Positions 11,945 through 24,521 of a DNA stretch of 64,000 nt are shown piece by piece. The DNA is from Odobenus rosmarus divergens (taxonomy: Eukaryota; Chordata; Mammalia; Carnivora; Odobenidae). Numbering within the stretch: the stretch's first letter is position 1; every line of letters begins with the position of its first letter. The stretch is taken from the NCBI RefSeq assembly GCF_000321225.1, contig NW_004452137.1:89441-153440 (forward strand). The letters run 5' to 3'. The position numbers and the translations under genes are program-made. Under the pieces are notes generated by a model. It did not search any database. It worked only from the letters and a program-made list of their open reading frames with translations, and was not told where the DNA came from.

Positions 11945-12369
11945 GGTTGCCTTTTTTCCTAGAATTCTGTCTTCTTGACACATTTTCTACAACCCAGCCT
12001 TACTTGAACCTTACATAACTTTATCCTAGCACAACTTTCTTACCTAGGTGATCATTGAGAAAATTCTCTCATTTTCTTTTGAAAAGTGTTTTGCACCTAG
12101 GACACTAATGCTCAGATGAATCCTAGGTTCATGACATATGGGTACCTATCATTCCCGGTGCAAGAGTCAAGTCCTTAGCTTATCATGTTCTAGCACCCAC
12201 CTACCTATCATGTCTTCTCAACTCCTACCTCTCCCCAGCATGTGCCCTCCTTACCCACACATTGCAATGTTAGCCCATCCCAGCAGGTACCACATATTCT
12301 TCCCTCTTCTCATGTGCTGTGCCCTCTAGCTATTATAAGGTATCCATTTCCTCCTCTCCCACACTGTTA
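11945..12369. other. Intronic DNA, nothing recognised
   Basis: C/T-rich unique sequence with no supportable feature. Confidence 0.5.
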
Positions 12370-12650
12370 TTGATATCAAACATCATCCTCCTTCTAGAAT
12401 GTTCTGTAATTGCCCACCTAACACGGTCTGTTTGGGGTATCTCCCTACTCTACTCCTACAGCAACCTGGACAGGCCTCAGTTGTCCCCATGAGGTATGAT
12501 AGACTAAGAGATCTTAGGGCAGGGATTATGGTTTGTTCGCCGATGTGCTCTCTGCTCTACCACATGGTGGCTCCTGGCAGGTATGGTAGATAACATATGC
12601 TTCTGGAATGAATGAATAAATTATTGAATAAATAAATGAATTGAGAGTCT
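12370..12650 (-). mobile_element. L2-type LINE 3' end
   Basis: The order of a CTAGAATGTTCTGTAATT-like block, AGGGCAGGGATTATGG (near 12518) and CCTGGCAGGTATGGTAGATAAC followed by GAATGAATGAATAAAT matches antisense L2 ends. It is diverged. Confidence 0.65.
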
Positions 12651-12807
12651 GGGCTACCTAACGTGCTTCCTTGAGCTACTCTGAAATATTTTTGTAGGAA
12701 AAATTGAAGCAAATATTCAATTACTCTGTATTTAGTTGAACCAGAATTGAGGAGTATCATGCTTGATTGTCACACTCATATTTTGTTCATTTACTGTTGT
12801 CAAATTT

Positions 12808-13005
12808 AAGAAACTATTTTCCTCGGGTGCTTGGGTGGCTCAGATGGTTAAGCATTTGCCTTCGGCTCAGGTCATGATCCCGGGGTCCTGGGATTGAGTC
12901 CCGCATCAGGCTCCCTGCTCAGTGGGGAGCCTGTTTCTCCCTCTGCGTCTGTCTCTCTGTCTCTTATGAATAAATAAATAATACTAAAAAGAAACTATTT
13001 TCCTC
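12808..13005 (+). mobile_element. Can-SINE with 17-bp perfect TSD
   Basis: Sense-oriented SINEC starting GGGTGCTTGGGTGGCTCAG and ending with a CT tract and an AATAAATAAATAA tail. The TSD AAGAAACTATTTTCCTC is at 12808-12824 and 12989-13005. Confidence 0.96.
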
Positions 13006-14249
13006 TTCATTGTTGAAGGACTAGGCAAATCAAATATGTTAGTAATTATTGAAATTGGAGAACTCCATCTTAAGCTTCTATTATGCAGAAAAGTAGTGTA
13101 AAACAAAACCCTAATAAACATTTGTAGTCATGCTTTTAGTAGAACTTGGGAAGGAAAAAAGTGAACTCTGCAAAATACTTTATCATTTAAAGCTTCCTGT
13201 TGCAACTTTTAATTTCCTCTTTTTTAAATCATTCTCTAACTGTGGTGATGTTTAATGTTTGGAGCAGTTGCTCATAAGATAGTGCTCCAACAGAAACAAT
13301 TCAAAGACTTCTTTGGGATACTTTTGTGCCAGTTATAAGGTACAGTAGGAGGCACCTTCCAGATGTCCTCTGAAGAGCCTGCCCTCTAGTGATAGAGTTA
13401 AACATGCCAGCAAATATGTTTTTCAAAATCAACTTTCCCACTGTGTTCTGTTCTAAACGTCTAAGTATGACTGTCCAAAATACATCTGCATCTGCCTGAT
13501 CATTGAATCTGTTCTATGCAGTCCACATAATTAGCTTCACATCTCTTCTTTGAAACAGGATTTCAACCACTTCTTGGGAATTTGGTTTCCCACATATGTA
13601 TAGCTCTGTTGGCAGTAGGCATTATGCAGTGCTTACGAGCATAATGACTTCCAAAACTCAGCTTTTAGGTGAATGCGTTATAATTCTTGTTAAATGAGTC
13701 TCAACCTCCCTACCTCATAACTGGAGGCTTTCTACATATGTTATTTCCCTTGCTCTCCCTAGAGTTGCCTGTGAAGTTAACATGGAAATCGAGGTTTCAA
13801 ATGTCCCAGTATGGATTTAGCTATCACCGGTAACGCCAAAGGGACCAGATGGCTTGTGCTTAATAAACTGGACTATGATGAAGGCTTCCTGTTTCGGAGA
13901 TAAAATTAGGAAAGGAAAATAAAAGCATTGCACTGTGGAGTTATCCGGGTGCTAAATTTTGTTCATTTAATGGATCATGTTTATATAGAGATAATTCCCG
14001 TCCTTATTGTGGGTTTTGGGTTTCTAATATGTCCTTCTATGACATGGGTATAGTATTGTAGTTCACTTTTAAATGTCTCTGTTGGGCTAAATCAACATTT
14101 ATAGAACCTGTGTTGGTCACCAAAGCATGTATTAGGGGAATTTTATCAGTCTTTGAATTTTACTAGTAGAAAAATTATTGTTATAGGCAGTAGTTACTTT
14201 TGAGAAACAATGTACAGTTTAATATTACATAGGCTTTACAATTTGCCAG
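13006..14249. other. Unique intronic DNA
   Basis: No repeat family or coding sequence was recognised across 1.2 kb. Confidence 0.5.
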
Positions 14250-14460
14250 ATCATCTCCTAAATATTTATCTATATATGAACCCATTTAGTCCTCACGGTA
14301 AACCTGCGAGATAGGTATCTTTATTAGCCCATTTTACAGTGAACACACTTAGGCTCTGAGAGGTTGCCTAGGTCACAGAGCTGCTGAGCAGCAGAGATGG
14401 GCTTTGACCTAGTCGAATTTGACTGTGGATCCAGTATCTTTATTTATTGCCTTAAACTGC
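14250..14460 (-). mobile_element. MIR SINE relic
   Basis: Antisense MIR: CCATTTAGTCCTCACGGTAA, CCCATTTTACAGTGAACACA and CTCTGAGAGGTTGCCTAGG blocks occur in the expected order. Confidence 0.85.
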
Positions 14461-14789
14461 CACTGAAGACAGAAGAACTTATTTGGATGCTTTGCACCCC
14501 TACGTGGCACCCCTGCATGCTAGATTAAGGTTTTGAATGGCCTCACTCTTATGTCCTGGCATCATAGGCTATCCTATGCTCAGGCATAATTATTCATTCA
14601 CATGGGAGTCGTAAATCCTCTCCCAGACTCAGTGAAATCTGAATGTCTTCCCCTTACTGCTGATATGAAGGGTTAATGTGTTTGAATCAATTAAGTCAGC
14701 ACCAACAGAGAAATCACTAAGTAACTGACAGGCATCATCATCCTTCTCAAAGGGAGGCCTTACCCAAGTCTCATCTTTTTTCTTGCTAT

Positions 14790-15500
14790 TTTTTTTTAAA
14801 TTGTGATTTAACTTCTACACCATGAAGGATGCATGTATTTAATACAGATTAGTTTTTACACTCAAGAAACCATAACCAAGATCAAGCTATAGAGAATTTC
14901 TAGCACCCCAGACAGCTCCCCAACATCCTTTCCCGGTCAAATACCCACCTACTCTTCTCAAGGGATAACCATTATTCTGATTCTATCACCATAGGTTAGT
15001 TTTGTCTGTTCATGAACTTCTGTAAGCTGAATGTTACAGGAGGGGCTCTTTTGCATCTGACTTCTTTTGTTCAATGTAATTTCTGTGAGAGTGATCCATG
15101 TTGCTTAGTTTATTCTCTTTTTATTGCCGAATAGTTTTCCATTGTATGAATATGCTACAATTTATGTATCCATTCTCCTATTGATGCACATTTTGGTTGT
15201 TTCCAGGTTTTGACTATTACAAATAAAGCTGTTATAGGTGATGTTGTGTATGTCTGCTTATGGGCATATGCATTACTTTCTTCTGGACATTCTCTTGTGA
15301 CAAGAATTAGTGAGGTATTGGACAGTCCTATATTTAGCTTCAGTAGACATTGATAAACCATTTTCCAATATGGGTGAACAAATTTACACCCCCACCAACA
15401 ATAAATGAACATTTTAGTTGCTCTCCCTCCCAAGGCTTGGTCTTTTTAAGCATTCTTGTGGATGTGTTCACTCTTATCTGGCTCTCACTCAGGATATGGC
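14790..15500 (-). mobile_element. Old L1 with ORF2 C-terminal remnant
   Basis: Antisense old L1. The 3' UTR part starts near 14790. A minus-strand ORF2 remnant (15155-15433 open, with CWWGCKFVHPYWK as the recognisable C-terminal motif) follows. It is much more diverged than the copy at 10788. Confidence 0.85.
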
Positions 15501-15689
15501 ACCCACTTAAGTTTGCTGCCTTCAAACTGGTTTCTGCCTAGAACCTGGTTCCACTGAAATCTAAATCTTTTTCTTTGCCAATCAATGTCATTTTTCTAAG
15601 GGGCTATCCACCCTTCAGGTACAGATGGTACCTTTTTGCCAAAATTAAGTATATAATGATAAAAAGGACAACAATGAAAGCAAACAGTG

Positions 15690-15830
15690 ATTGTTTATGA
15701 AGGGTCACATACTGTCCTAATGCTTTATGTACATAATGTCATTCGATCCTCACAACAAATTAGATAACATTATAGTCCTATTTTACTAATAAGGAAGACT
15801 AATAAAGAGAACTTAATCTTCCCACTTGCC
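15690..15830 (-). mobile_element. MIR SINE relic
   Basis: Antisense MIR with a TCATTCGATCCTCACAACAA block (15739) and a TATTTTACTAATAAGGAAGAC block. Confidence 0.75.
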
Positions 15831-17058
15831 CATTTCCATCCACCCAATGGGAGTCAAGATTTATTCTCAGGAAGGCTGTTTTGGAAGCATTAAGTGCTCC
15901 TGTGGGAAGGTCAGGGCTGACATTCTGTTAATCTGTGCCTGTCCCATAGGTCTGAGGAGACCAACTTGACATTCAAGATTTCTATCTTCACATCATACCC
16001 ACTTTTGATAACTGGATCCCTATCATTTATGTGTCTTAAAATCAGGTACTACTCAATTCCCAGGCGATGATGGAGGCCCTCCTTTGTCCCTTTATTTGCT
16101 TTGGATGAATCTCTTAAAATCCTGTTCCCAACTCCCCTACCACTTAATGTCCAGCTTTCCACTCTTGACTCCCAACACCATTGTAGGTCACTACATATAC
16201 TTGGCATCTGATTTCCTGCTGAGCTTATTTATTAAGAAATCTGTAGCAACACAAGAGAGTCATTGTCAGTTGTGTTACAGGGTTTTCTTCTCTTCTGTGT
16301 CATCATACCTTCTGGGTACCATGCTCTGCTTGTTGGTCATCATAACCTGAAGTTGGCTCTGCTCTGTCGCTTCCAGATTTATTCTGTATTCCAGCTGGAA
16401 GATGTAGAGAATCCAGCCCTTGTTTCCCTGCCTTTTGTCACTATAGTAAACAGGACTCCTAACTTCATTTTTCCCCCATGTATAGATAATTTAGATGTAT
16501 CTGTAGATATATATTTTTGTTACATCTGTAGATATGTTTTTCTCCTTAACTCTTCAGAACTAGCTTATACTCCTGACCCAAAATTGTTTTTTTTATATTC
16601 ATTCTCTTTATAATGCTTCCATTCTTATCTGATTTTTTTCTCTCTCTCTCTTTAGCCACATTCTTACTTTTCAACTCCTTTAATAATTTACTTCTCAGAA
16701 TTTTAGAAACTTTAGAAAATAAATGCAGCAAGGATCCTTAGAAAACATCTGAGAAGGTCTAGAAAAAGTGTAGACCTTTTTAACTACACATATATTTCCC
16801 TACTCTTTTCAAGAATGCTAAGACATTGGCTGAAGCAAGAAACAGATAGGAAGAGACAGCACTTCTCTTAAATCTGGGATCAGGGATTTTTGTCACTATA
16901 GTAGCTATGTTTAATTTTGCTCATGTTTCAATTCTGTAGTGCTTATATGGTCATATTGAAATAAATTAATAATCACATTACTTATTAGTATTAATTTGAA
17001 TGTCTGTTTTTTCTTTTTCTTTTTTTCAAAAACCAGATTTTTTATTTTTCCTTTTTTT

Positions 17059-17090
17059 TTTCAAAAACAAAAAAGAGTTTGTTTTTGAAA
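17059..17090. repeat. Perfect 13-bp inverted repeat
   Basis: TTTCAAAAACAAA (17059-17071) and TTTGTTTTTGAAA (17078-17090) flank a 6-base loop. A related TTTTCAAAAACC lies at about 17024. Confidence 0.9.
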
Positions 17091-17887
17091 ACAAAACTTG
17101 CAGGACCTTGTTTTAGATCTTCAAGTTAAGAAGGCATTGGATGAATAGACTGCATAATGGCGTTCGTTTGTTTTTTAAAAAGTTTTGCTTCTAGATTTTG
17201 GGACTTTTAGTCCCTCTTTATACAAAGCCCTTTGAGGCTGATTTCCCACGTAGCCAATGAAACTTAAGCTCTGGATTCTTCCATTACACAAACTCCTTTC
17301 AAGGTCTTGGGAAGCTTCCCAGTAATATGTTAACACGGTCTTGGGTATGCAACATTTGCAAAAGTAGAAACATTTAACTCCATTTGATTAAGACTGTGAT
17401 TTCTTTCCACTCTGATATTCTGCAAAGTTGCTTTTTTTTGTATATAGTATTATTGTTATAGTAGAATTTGGGGGATTCGTCTAAAAGGGGAAGTTGAGTT
17501 GAGGCTATGTTCAATACGGATATAATGAGATAAATGCACATGGTTTGAAGTCAATTATGTTACTCTATATGCTCTGAGGTGTAGAATGGTGATTCTCCTA
17601 TCACTAACTGTGCCCACCCCCCGAGTGTCCTGATATGCAGATAGAAGGTCAGTGATTTAATCAAGAAGTGCACATGTTCTAAATTCTCAGCAGCTGTGAA
17701 ATATATCAATAGTAGAAGAAAAACAAGGTTTGAAATACAAAGAACCAGATAATGGTAAATGGAAACTTCAGTTTACTAAGAGTGAAAATTATAAAAAGAG
17801 GATTTAGTTCTCATTGATACCTAGTCAACACAGAGATTCTCTTCTGTCCAAAGAATAAAAAAAAAGATGGAGCACTCAAATTTTTAA

Positions 17888-17950
17888 AAACATTATCATA
17901 TATTATAAATATATAATATATATATCATATATGTCATATATGATAATATT
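17888..17950. repeat. AT-rich palindromic tract
   Basis: ATTATCATATAT on the left and ATATATGATAAT on the right enclose about 35 bases of TA-rich sequence that can itself pair. It could extrude as a cruciform. Confidence 0.85.
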
Positions 17951-18378
17951 TTTGATGGGACTCTTAGGAAATAGAATTTATCAGAATTTCTGTAACAGTG
18001 AAATAAATGCATCAATGTGTGATGCCACATATTCTACTCAATCTGATGTTTTAGAACATGTTGTACAGCATCTGACCCCTTTTATCCTGAAATGGGTTCC
18101 CAGAAAAAAATGGCAAGGAAATTGCCAACAATGCAGAGAAATAACCTAAAGAAACAAGTGTTGTCTTAAAAAAAATTCTATCCATAATTATCTATAAGAC
18201 AATATTAATTGTAGAAAAAGCATGTCAGATAATTTATTAACAAAATATTATCTGCTTTTTAAAATTTTTAAATGTGGCTTTTATTAGTTTCTTTTTTAAG
18301 CTTGTGAATTATATTTTCTTGTTCAAATTAATGTTCATATTTTCCCTTATTTTCTTATGGAAATCCTGTTTCAGGACT

Positions 18379-18606
18379 CACAAATTTGTATTTTTTTTTA
18401 AGATTTATTTATTTATTTATTTGAGAGAGCGAGAGAGAGAGCTTGTGTGCACGAATGGGGGGAGGGGCAGAGGGAGAGGGAGAGAATCTCAAGCAGACGC
18501 CTTACTGAGCAGGGAGCCAGATGTCCTGAGATCATGACCTGAGCTGAAATTAGGAGTCTAGCGCTTAACCAAGTGAGCCACCCAGGCGCCCCACAAATAT
18601 GTATTT
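18379..18606 (-). mobile_element. Can-SINE with 15-bp TSD
   Basis: Reverse-oriented SINEC ending in CCACCCAGGCGCC at 18590. The TSD CACAAATTTGTATTT (18379-18393) is repeated as CACAAATATGTATTT (18592-18606). Confidence 0.96.
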
Positions 18607-20879
18607 AGTCCTAAAGGCTGTGGGTAGGAAAGTAAAGTAGGTTTCTACTTCTGGCATGTAAGATCTAGAATTTGGGATGTTTCAGAATTGACATGGAACA
18701 AGAAGTGTTGTTATGAGAAGATGTTTTGAAAGGAACAAGAAAGAAAAGCAAAGATGACCACTTTATTAGAAAGATGGCACTGATGAAAGGGGACTTAATA
18801 AGCTGTTATTTCGGAATTCATCCACCTTTAGAAAATTCCAGGTTATGCCTGGCCTGGAATATTGTTCAATGTTAACTGCACCATTGGCACCCTGTGGTGA
18901 GTCAAATGGAACTTTTTAAATCAAAATTTCTTGTGACTTGAGATCAAGCAGAAGCATAAAGTGCTGAAAGATGGCCCCGGGGGATTCTGCTGTCCCAGCT
19001 GTACTAAGATACTAAGTGCTGGCAAAGGAAAAAAAAACAAAACAGACACTAAAACTACCAACAAGAAAAGTAGGAAAGGCCATGCTAGAAATCTGAGGTT
19101 CCTTCTAGCATAAAATTAACTTTTCAAATCCAAGTTTTCAGTATCTATATAAATGAGCAAGAAATATAGCCAAGGTGTTATTTTTAATGCCATACGGATG
19201 GCATTAAAATACATATATTTTATTTATATATATAAATATGTATGTATATATGTGTTTTATATATATTATGTATATATCCAAAAAAAGTTGAAAACAACTT
19301 GTTACCTTGAGTCTCTAAAATACATTTAATGTCATTATTTCACATTTAGCTCAATTTCATCACTGTAACGGTACCTAGCTGAAAAATCAGTAATCTTTAC
19401 CAAGTATGCGTCGTGCCATTTGATTGAATTTTACCCCCCAAAATTTTTTAACAGTATGATTTTTCTTTCTTACACTAATACACTATCATATAGGTGAAGT
19501 TGACTGAATTTATGCTAAGTATTACCCTTTTCATTTAGGAGAATATTAAACCGTTACTTTCTCATCAATAAAACAAGGAAAATACACTTAAGGTTAAAAT
19601 CACTCGGTATTTTTCCTGCAAATAGCTACATATGGGAGTCTCTTTGATTTTCACAGCTGCTATTCCATTTTCTCTTTGACATTAACTCACTTTTGAGTGA
19701 GTTATTTTTTTATGTTTCTCCAGGTTTTTACAAAATGAGGCTAAATTATATGTTCCTCACTAAAAATGAGTAAAATTCTATTTTTACAGGTAAACCAGGT
19801 GCCATTGAAATAACTGATTAAGTATTAATAGTCCTAAAAAAAGAATTAATAGTCTTGTACATTATTTGATTTTTATAGTTTTATTTTACTTTCTAATTTC
19901 ATTCACTCTTCTGTATCCCTTCACCCTGTGTGTTTGATCAGTACCTTTGTTAAAAAGAAAAAAAAAGCAACATGGTCTTTTACAGCATTGGATGATTTAT
20001 TGCACCATTACACCACTAGAACGACAATATTTTTTTGTGAATTTTAACATAATAGATCATAAAGGCATTTGACTCCCCCCACCCAGGACTATTTAAGCAA
20101 TAAATCTTTGAAATTGATAAGATAGAATGTTTTAAATATGGAAACTTAAGGAGAACTGATATACAGTACATGGGCTTGAGTTACTCTTCCGTATGTATTT
20201 TTGCCTTAAATAAAATAGATGATTACTGCTGAGGATGGAAAGAAATTAAAGTCTAAGTCGATTAGAAGTAAACAAACAGGACATCTTATACATCTTAGAA
20301 TCAGAGTTGTATAATAGAGCATTTTTACAATGGAAACCAAATGTCTTTGCTTTTCATACAAAGGAACTACATATTTCATTTATTATTCCTTTGAACAAAG
20401 ACTTTCTGCTATATTGTATATAAGCTAGTTAGGCTTTAGTAGTATATAGAATTTATCCAAGAAAATCAAGGACAAAGGACAAAAATCACTGTACTGCATG
20501 TTTTTGAAAATGTATTGGGGGATTATATATGAATATATTTAAAAAGCTGAATATTATCAATATAAGATAAGTGATTCAGATTGAGAAGATATTACAATGG
20601 TCAATAAATGTAATATCATGTCCACCCTCCCTAGTTGTGAGGAAAATGCAGTATAAAGCAATCAGGTTAGGAAAATAATAAAGAGATTATTAATAGCCCC
20701 AATATATTAAGGATGAGGTAGAAGAGACATTACCGGTAGACATCTCTAATGACGCAAATTTTTTAGAAAGGGCAATTTGGCACAACTTAAAGTGGTCATA
20801 CCATATGATAGAGAAATTTTACTTATTTTTATTTCTCTTCAAAACCTTGATACATTTGCAGGTTTCACCTCCAGTAAAT
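18607..20879. other. Unique AT-rich intronic DNA
   Basis: No repeat family was recognised. A TA-rich tract lies near 19210-19280, and a 12-bp perfect hairpin just before it is listed separately. Confidence 0.5.
19182..19209. repeat. Perfect 12-bp hairpin
   Basis: TTTTAATGCCAT, the loop ACGG, then ATGGCATTAAAA. It is a stable DNA or RNA stem in unique sequence; I see no terminator or microRNA context. Confidence 0.9.
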
Positions 20880-21250
20880 GGCCACGGTTTTATAATATTC
20901 TAAAAGCCCTACATTCTCTGGACTCTGCTCTTTTCTCCTCCTAGCTGCCCATTCCTCACTGTTCCAGCTCCATGGGTCTCTTTGATGTTCCTCCACCATG
21001 TTAGTTTGATTCCAGCTTGAAGACTTGTTCTAACTTCTCTATCTGGAATGTTCTCCCCCCATATATCTGTTCAGCTAACTTCTTTACCTACTTTGGCCTT
21101 TGCTCACATCTTACAATCTCAGAGAGGCTTCCCTTGGCTTTCCTACTCAGCATTGTATGTCCTTTCCTACCATTTCCCCTCCACAATGTCAGTCTTTTTA
21201 TTATTTTTCAGTGATTTATCCCTAGTGTTTAGAACCCACTTTAACATATA
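20880..21250 (-). mobile_element. L2 LINE 3' fragment
   Basis: Antisense L2-like motif order: CCATTCCTCACTGTTCC, a CTGGAATGTTCTCCCCC-like block (21042), CTTTGCTCACATCTTACAAT and GAGAGGCTTCCCTTGGC (21122). Confidence 0.65.
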
Positions 21251-21369
21251 TTTATTATATAGAAGCATTATGTACACAAAAGTTTTCCCTATTTTAGCAT
21301 TGTTTAGTAATAAAAGAAATCTAGAGATATCCTAAATGTCCATCAGGATAAGCCATAGTTATACTCATT

Positions 21370-21596
21370 CCAGGAAATATTATACAAGATTTTTTTTTAA
21401 GATTTTATTTATTTATTTGAGAAAGAGAGAGCACGCACGGATTGGGGGAGGGGCAGAGGGAGAAGGAGAAGGAGACTCCCCACTGAGCAGCCCGAGGCAG
21501 GGCTCGATCCCAGGACCCTGAGATCATGACCTGAGCCAAAGGCAGGTGCTTCCCACTGAGCCACCCAGGCGCCCCAGGAAATATTATACAAGATTT
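21370..21596 (-). mobile_element. Can-SINE with long TSD
   Basis: Reverse-oriented SINEC ending in CCACCCAGGCGCC. The flanks 21370-21392 and 21574-21596 are identical over 23 bases, part of which may be the T tail. Confidence 0.96.
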
Positions 21597-21639
21597 CAAT
21601 TAATGTGGAAGAGTAATACATTCTCACATAGAAAGATAC

Positions 21640-23318
21640 CAGAGAGGATATCCTCTTGTTGGATTGTCTCCTTTATTATTATATAGTATCCTTCTTTGTC
21701 TCTTGTTATAGTCTGTTTTAATTTTTTTCCTTTATCACTACTTTTTGCCATTTTATTTACTGTGTATCTTGGTTTGGACCTCCTTGGGTTGATTTTTTTG
21801 TGGGGGAGTATCTCCGTGCCTTCTGAATCTGGATATCTGTTTTCTTCCCCAGCTTCAGGAAGTTTTCAGCTATTTTTTCTTCAAATAAATTTTCTGTCCT
21901 TTTTCTCTCTCTTCTTCTGGGATCCCTACAATACAAATGTTACTACACTTGATGGAGTCACGGAGTTCCCCAAGACTGTTCTTAATTTGCATAATTTTTT
22001 TCCTCTCATTTACTCAGCTTGATTACTTTCCATTGCTCTGTGTTCCAGGTCATTAATTCATTTCTCTGCTTCCTCTAGTCTGCTATTTACTCCATCAAGT
22101 ATATTTGAAATTTCAATTATTGTGTTCTTCATCTCTGATTGGTTCTTTTTTATTTCTGTGTTAAGGATCTCACTGATGTCTTCCACTCTCTTCTCAAGTC
22201 CAGTGAGTATCTTTATGATCATTACTTCAAATTCTCTATCAGGCATATTGCTTATCTCCATTTAACTTAGGTATCTTGCTGTGATTTTTGTCCTGTTCTT
22301 TCACTTGGGACATACTCCTCTGTCTCCTCATTTTGCCTGACTCTCTGTGTCTATTTCTCTGGATTAGAAAGTCAACTAGGTTTCTTGCTCTTGAAAGTAG
22401 TGGGTGGGGCATGCACTTTTAACAAGACAGTGCTGGTTCTTTTCCACAGAGGACAAACAGCTGCTGTGGTGACAGGGGCCAACTGGCTGCTCAACAAAAC
22501 ATACATGGGCAGGTGGGGGTGCACCTTTAACAAGGTGTGTTCAAGGGAGGTTGGGAGATGCAGTGTTGGCAAGGTTTGCTCTGGTCTTCTTGGGGACGGG
22601 ACCCACAGAGCTGGGACTGAGACAAGACTGGCTGGAGGGGGCAAGGTGCAATGTAAGCAAATTAGGTCTGAATGCCAGCACTTCACTGGTTCCTACAGGG
22701 GGCATGTGATTATGCTGGGGGGGTGGGTGGAGGAGGGAAGTGGCATCTGCCAGCTCCTTTCTTCCTGGAGAAATCTCTTGGCAAACTCTGAGATGAGTGG
22801 CTAACTCTTCCCCTTATATGCCCCAGGTGTCTTTTAAACTGCTGCTTCTGAGCTGTATCTCCGTGGGCTGTTTGTTGTATTATCTCTTTAAGGGCAGGGA
22901 TTCAGTTTATTGCCCCTTCCTGGCTCTCCCAGAGCAGAGCCCACTAATTTTAAATTTCCAGGCCTTAGGTTTGTCTGGTTGTAAGAAATCATGAAATTCA
23001 ACCCTTACAATTTCCAAAGCCAAATGCTCTGTGGATTCTTCTTCCCTGTGCAGGTTCCCCGGTGTGATCATGTGTCTCACTTCTCTCCACAGCTGCGGCT
23101 CCCTCCCGCCAGCAGCCAGACCCGTGGGATTTAAGTCCTCATCAAGTCTCTGCCCTTCCTACCCTCTTCAGTGTGGCCTTTTCTCTTTGTTTAGATGTGG
23201 AGTTTGTTCTGCCAGTCTTTGGGTCATTTTTAGGATTATTTGCACTGATGTGTGTTATTTAGTTGTAGGATAAGGTGGGTTTAGGGTCCTTCTGCCATCT
23301 TCCCCAGAAGTCCCAGAT
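21640..23318 (-). mobile_element. HAL1/L1 5' end with ORF1 remnant
   Basis: Antisense element of the L1/HAL1 type. Its 5' end is at about 23318, where the minus strand starts near GGGGAAGATGGCAGAAGGAC. About 1 kb of G-rich 5' UTR follows (22262-23318). An ORF1-like remnant is at 22058-22261 (minus strand, MKNTIIEISNILDGVNSRLE and the final EEAEK; coiled-coil type). The part to 21640 resembles HAL1, with a long T-rich antisense block and a CAGCTATTTTTTCTTCAAAT motif near 21871. L1 ORF1p binds RNA; this copy is broken. The 139-codon plus-strand ORF at 22385-22804 is 5' UTR antisense and not a gene. Confidence 0.8.
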
Positions 23319-23454
23319 AGTAAGAATTTCTATAAACATTAATAGAATCTTGTGATGAAAAGATATGAAAGTAACTAATTTATAAGACAACATATAAACT
23401 GTTATCTAAAGTATATGAGAGTACTAGCCATGCATCGATGAAGAAAAAACCTTT

Positions 23455-23667
23455 AAACATATAAACAGCCCGGGTGCCTGGGTGGCTCAGTTGGTTAAGC
23501 GACTGCCTTCAGCTCAGGTCATGATCCTGGAGTCCCGGGATCGAGTCCCGCATCGCTTCTCCCTCTGACCCCCTTCCCTCTCGTGCTCTCTATCTCTCAT
23601 TCTCTCTCTCTCACATAAAATAAAAATAAACAAAATCTTTAAAAAAAAAACAAACATATAAACAGCC
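23455..23667 (+). mobile_element. Can-SINE with 16-bp perfect TSD
   Basis: Sense SINEC beginning GGGTGCCTGGGTGGCTCAG. The TSD AAACATATAAACAGCC is at 23455-23470 and 23652-23667. It lacks part of the middle (the CTCCCTGCTCAGCGGG segment). Confidence 0.97.
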
Positions 23668-24521
23668 TTACAAAGGCCTTGTGATGCAGAAGGAGCTGAG
23701 TTACCTTGATTTTTAGAATTAGTGTGGCTAGAGTTTTGTGAACTAGAAGTGTATGAATGAAATGTGAAATGATTAAAGTTTGTTTAGGTCATAAAAAGGA
23801 CTTTGGATTTCTAAGTGGATTATGATGTCAACTAAGAACATCATTCAAGGGACAAAATTATCACTTGTGTTTTGAAAAAAAAAATTATTTTGGCTACTTG
23901 TGAAAAATTTATTGAAGGAGGAATCATCTATGTAAGCAGAAGAACTAGTTTGGTTATGGCTGTATTTTAGATGAATTAGAGTATGGACAGGCAAGGTAAG
24001 AGATTCATGAATATTTAAAATGCATTTTGGAATTAAAACCTACAGAGATTATTGTTGGATTGACTACTAAAGGTAGAAAAATAGAGACATAGAATATGAC
24101 TAACTGTGTTTTGGTTGAGAATTGGAAGTGTTTTATGATTAACTGTGCTGGGGGAAACATAGGAAATACAAAAGTTTTATCTAGGATATGTCTCAGAAAT
24201 GGATGGAAATGTGAGGACAGATGGATATATAGATAGAGGAGAGCTCTGAAGAGGAGCCTTATAGAGATATATATTTGGGAGTTAACAAAAGAGAGGTGAT
24301 ACCTAAAACCACAGCATGGATGATGCCACTAAAAGAATATAGGTGAAAAGCGAGTGTCAGGATTTGGGGCACCAAGAAACTACAGCATAGAATTTTGTTG
24401 GAATGTAAGCCAACAGCACAAAGATGGTAGGAACTGTCAGTGAGGGAGAAAGAATGTGTCATTTGCAGTTGCACCTCCTGAACTTGGACTCGCCATTCCC
24501 ACTCCCTAAAAATCTCTTCTC
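23668..24521. other. Unique intronic DNA
   Basis: No repeat family or coding sequence was recognised. Confidence 0.5.

Larger units (their letters stand above)
15831..18378. other. AT-rich intronic DNA with small palindromes
   Basis: Contains two hairpin-forming sequences, listed separately. The 88- and 116-codon ORFs near 16084-16613 overlap in different frames and show no domain, so I do not call genes. Confidence 0.5.

Noticed and set aside
22385..22804. 139-codon plus-strand ORF
   Set aside because: It lies antisense in the G-rich 5' UTR of a HAL1/L1 element and has no protein-like features.
22991..23010. ATGAAATTCA as the LUZP2 signal-peptide start
   Set aside because: It lies in L1/HAL1 5' UTR sequence and the following codons do not encode a signal peptide.
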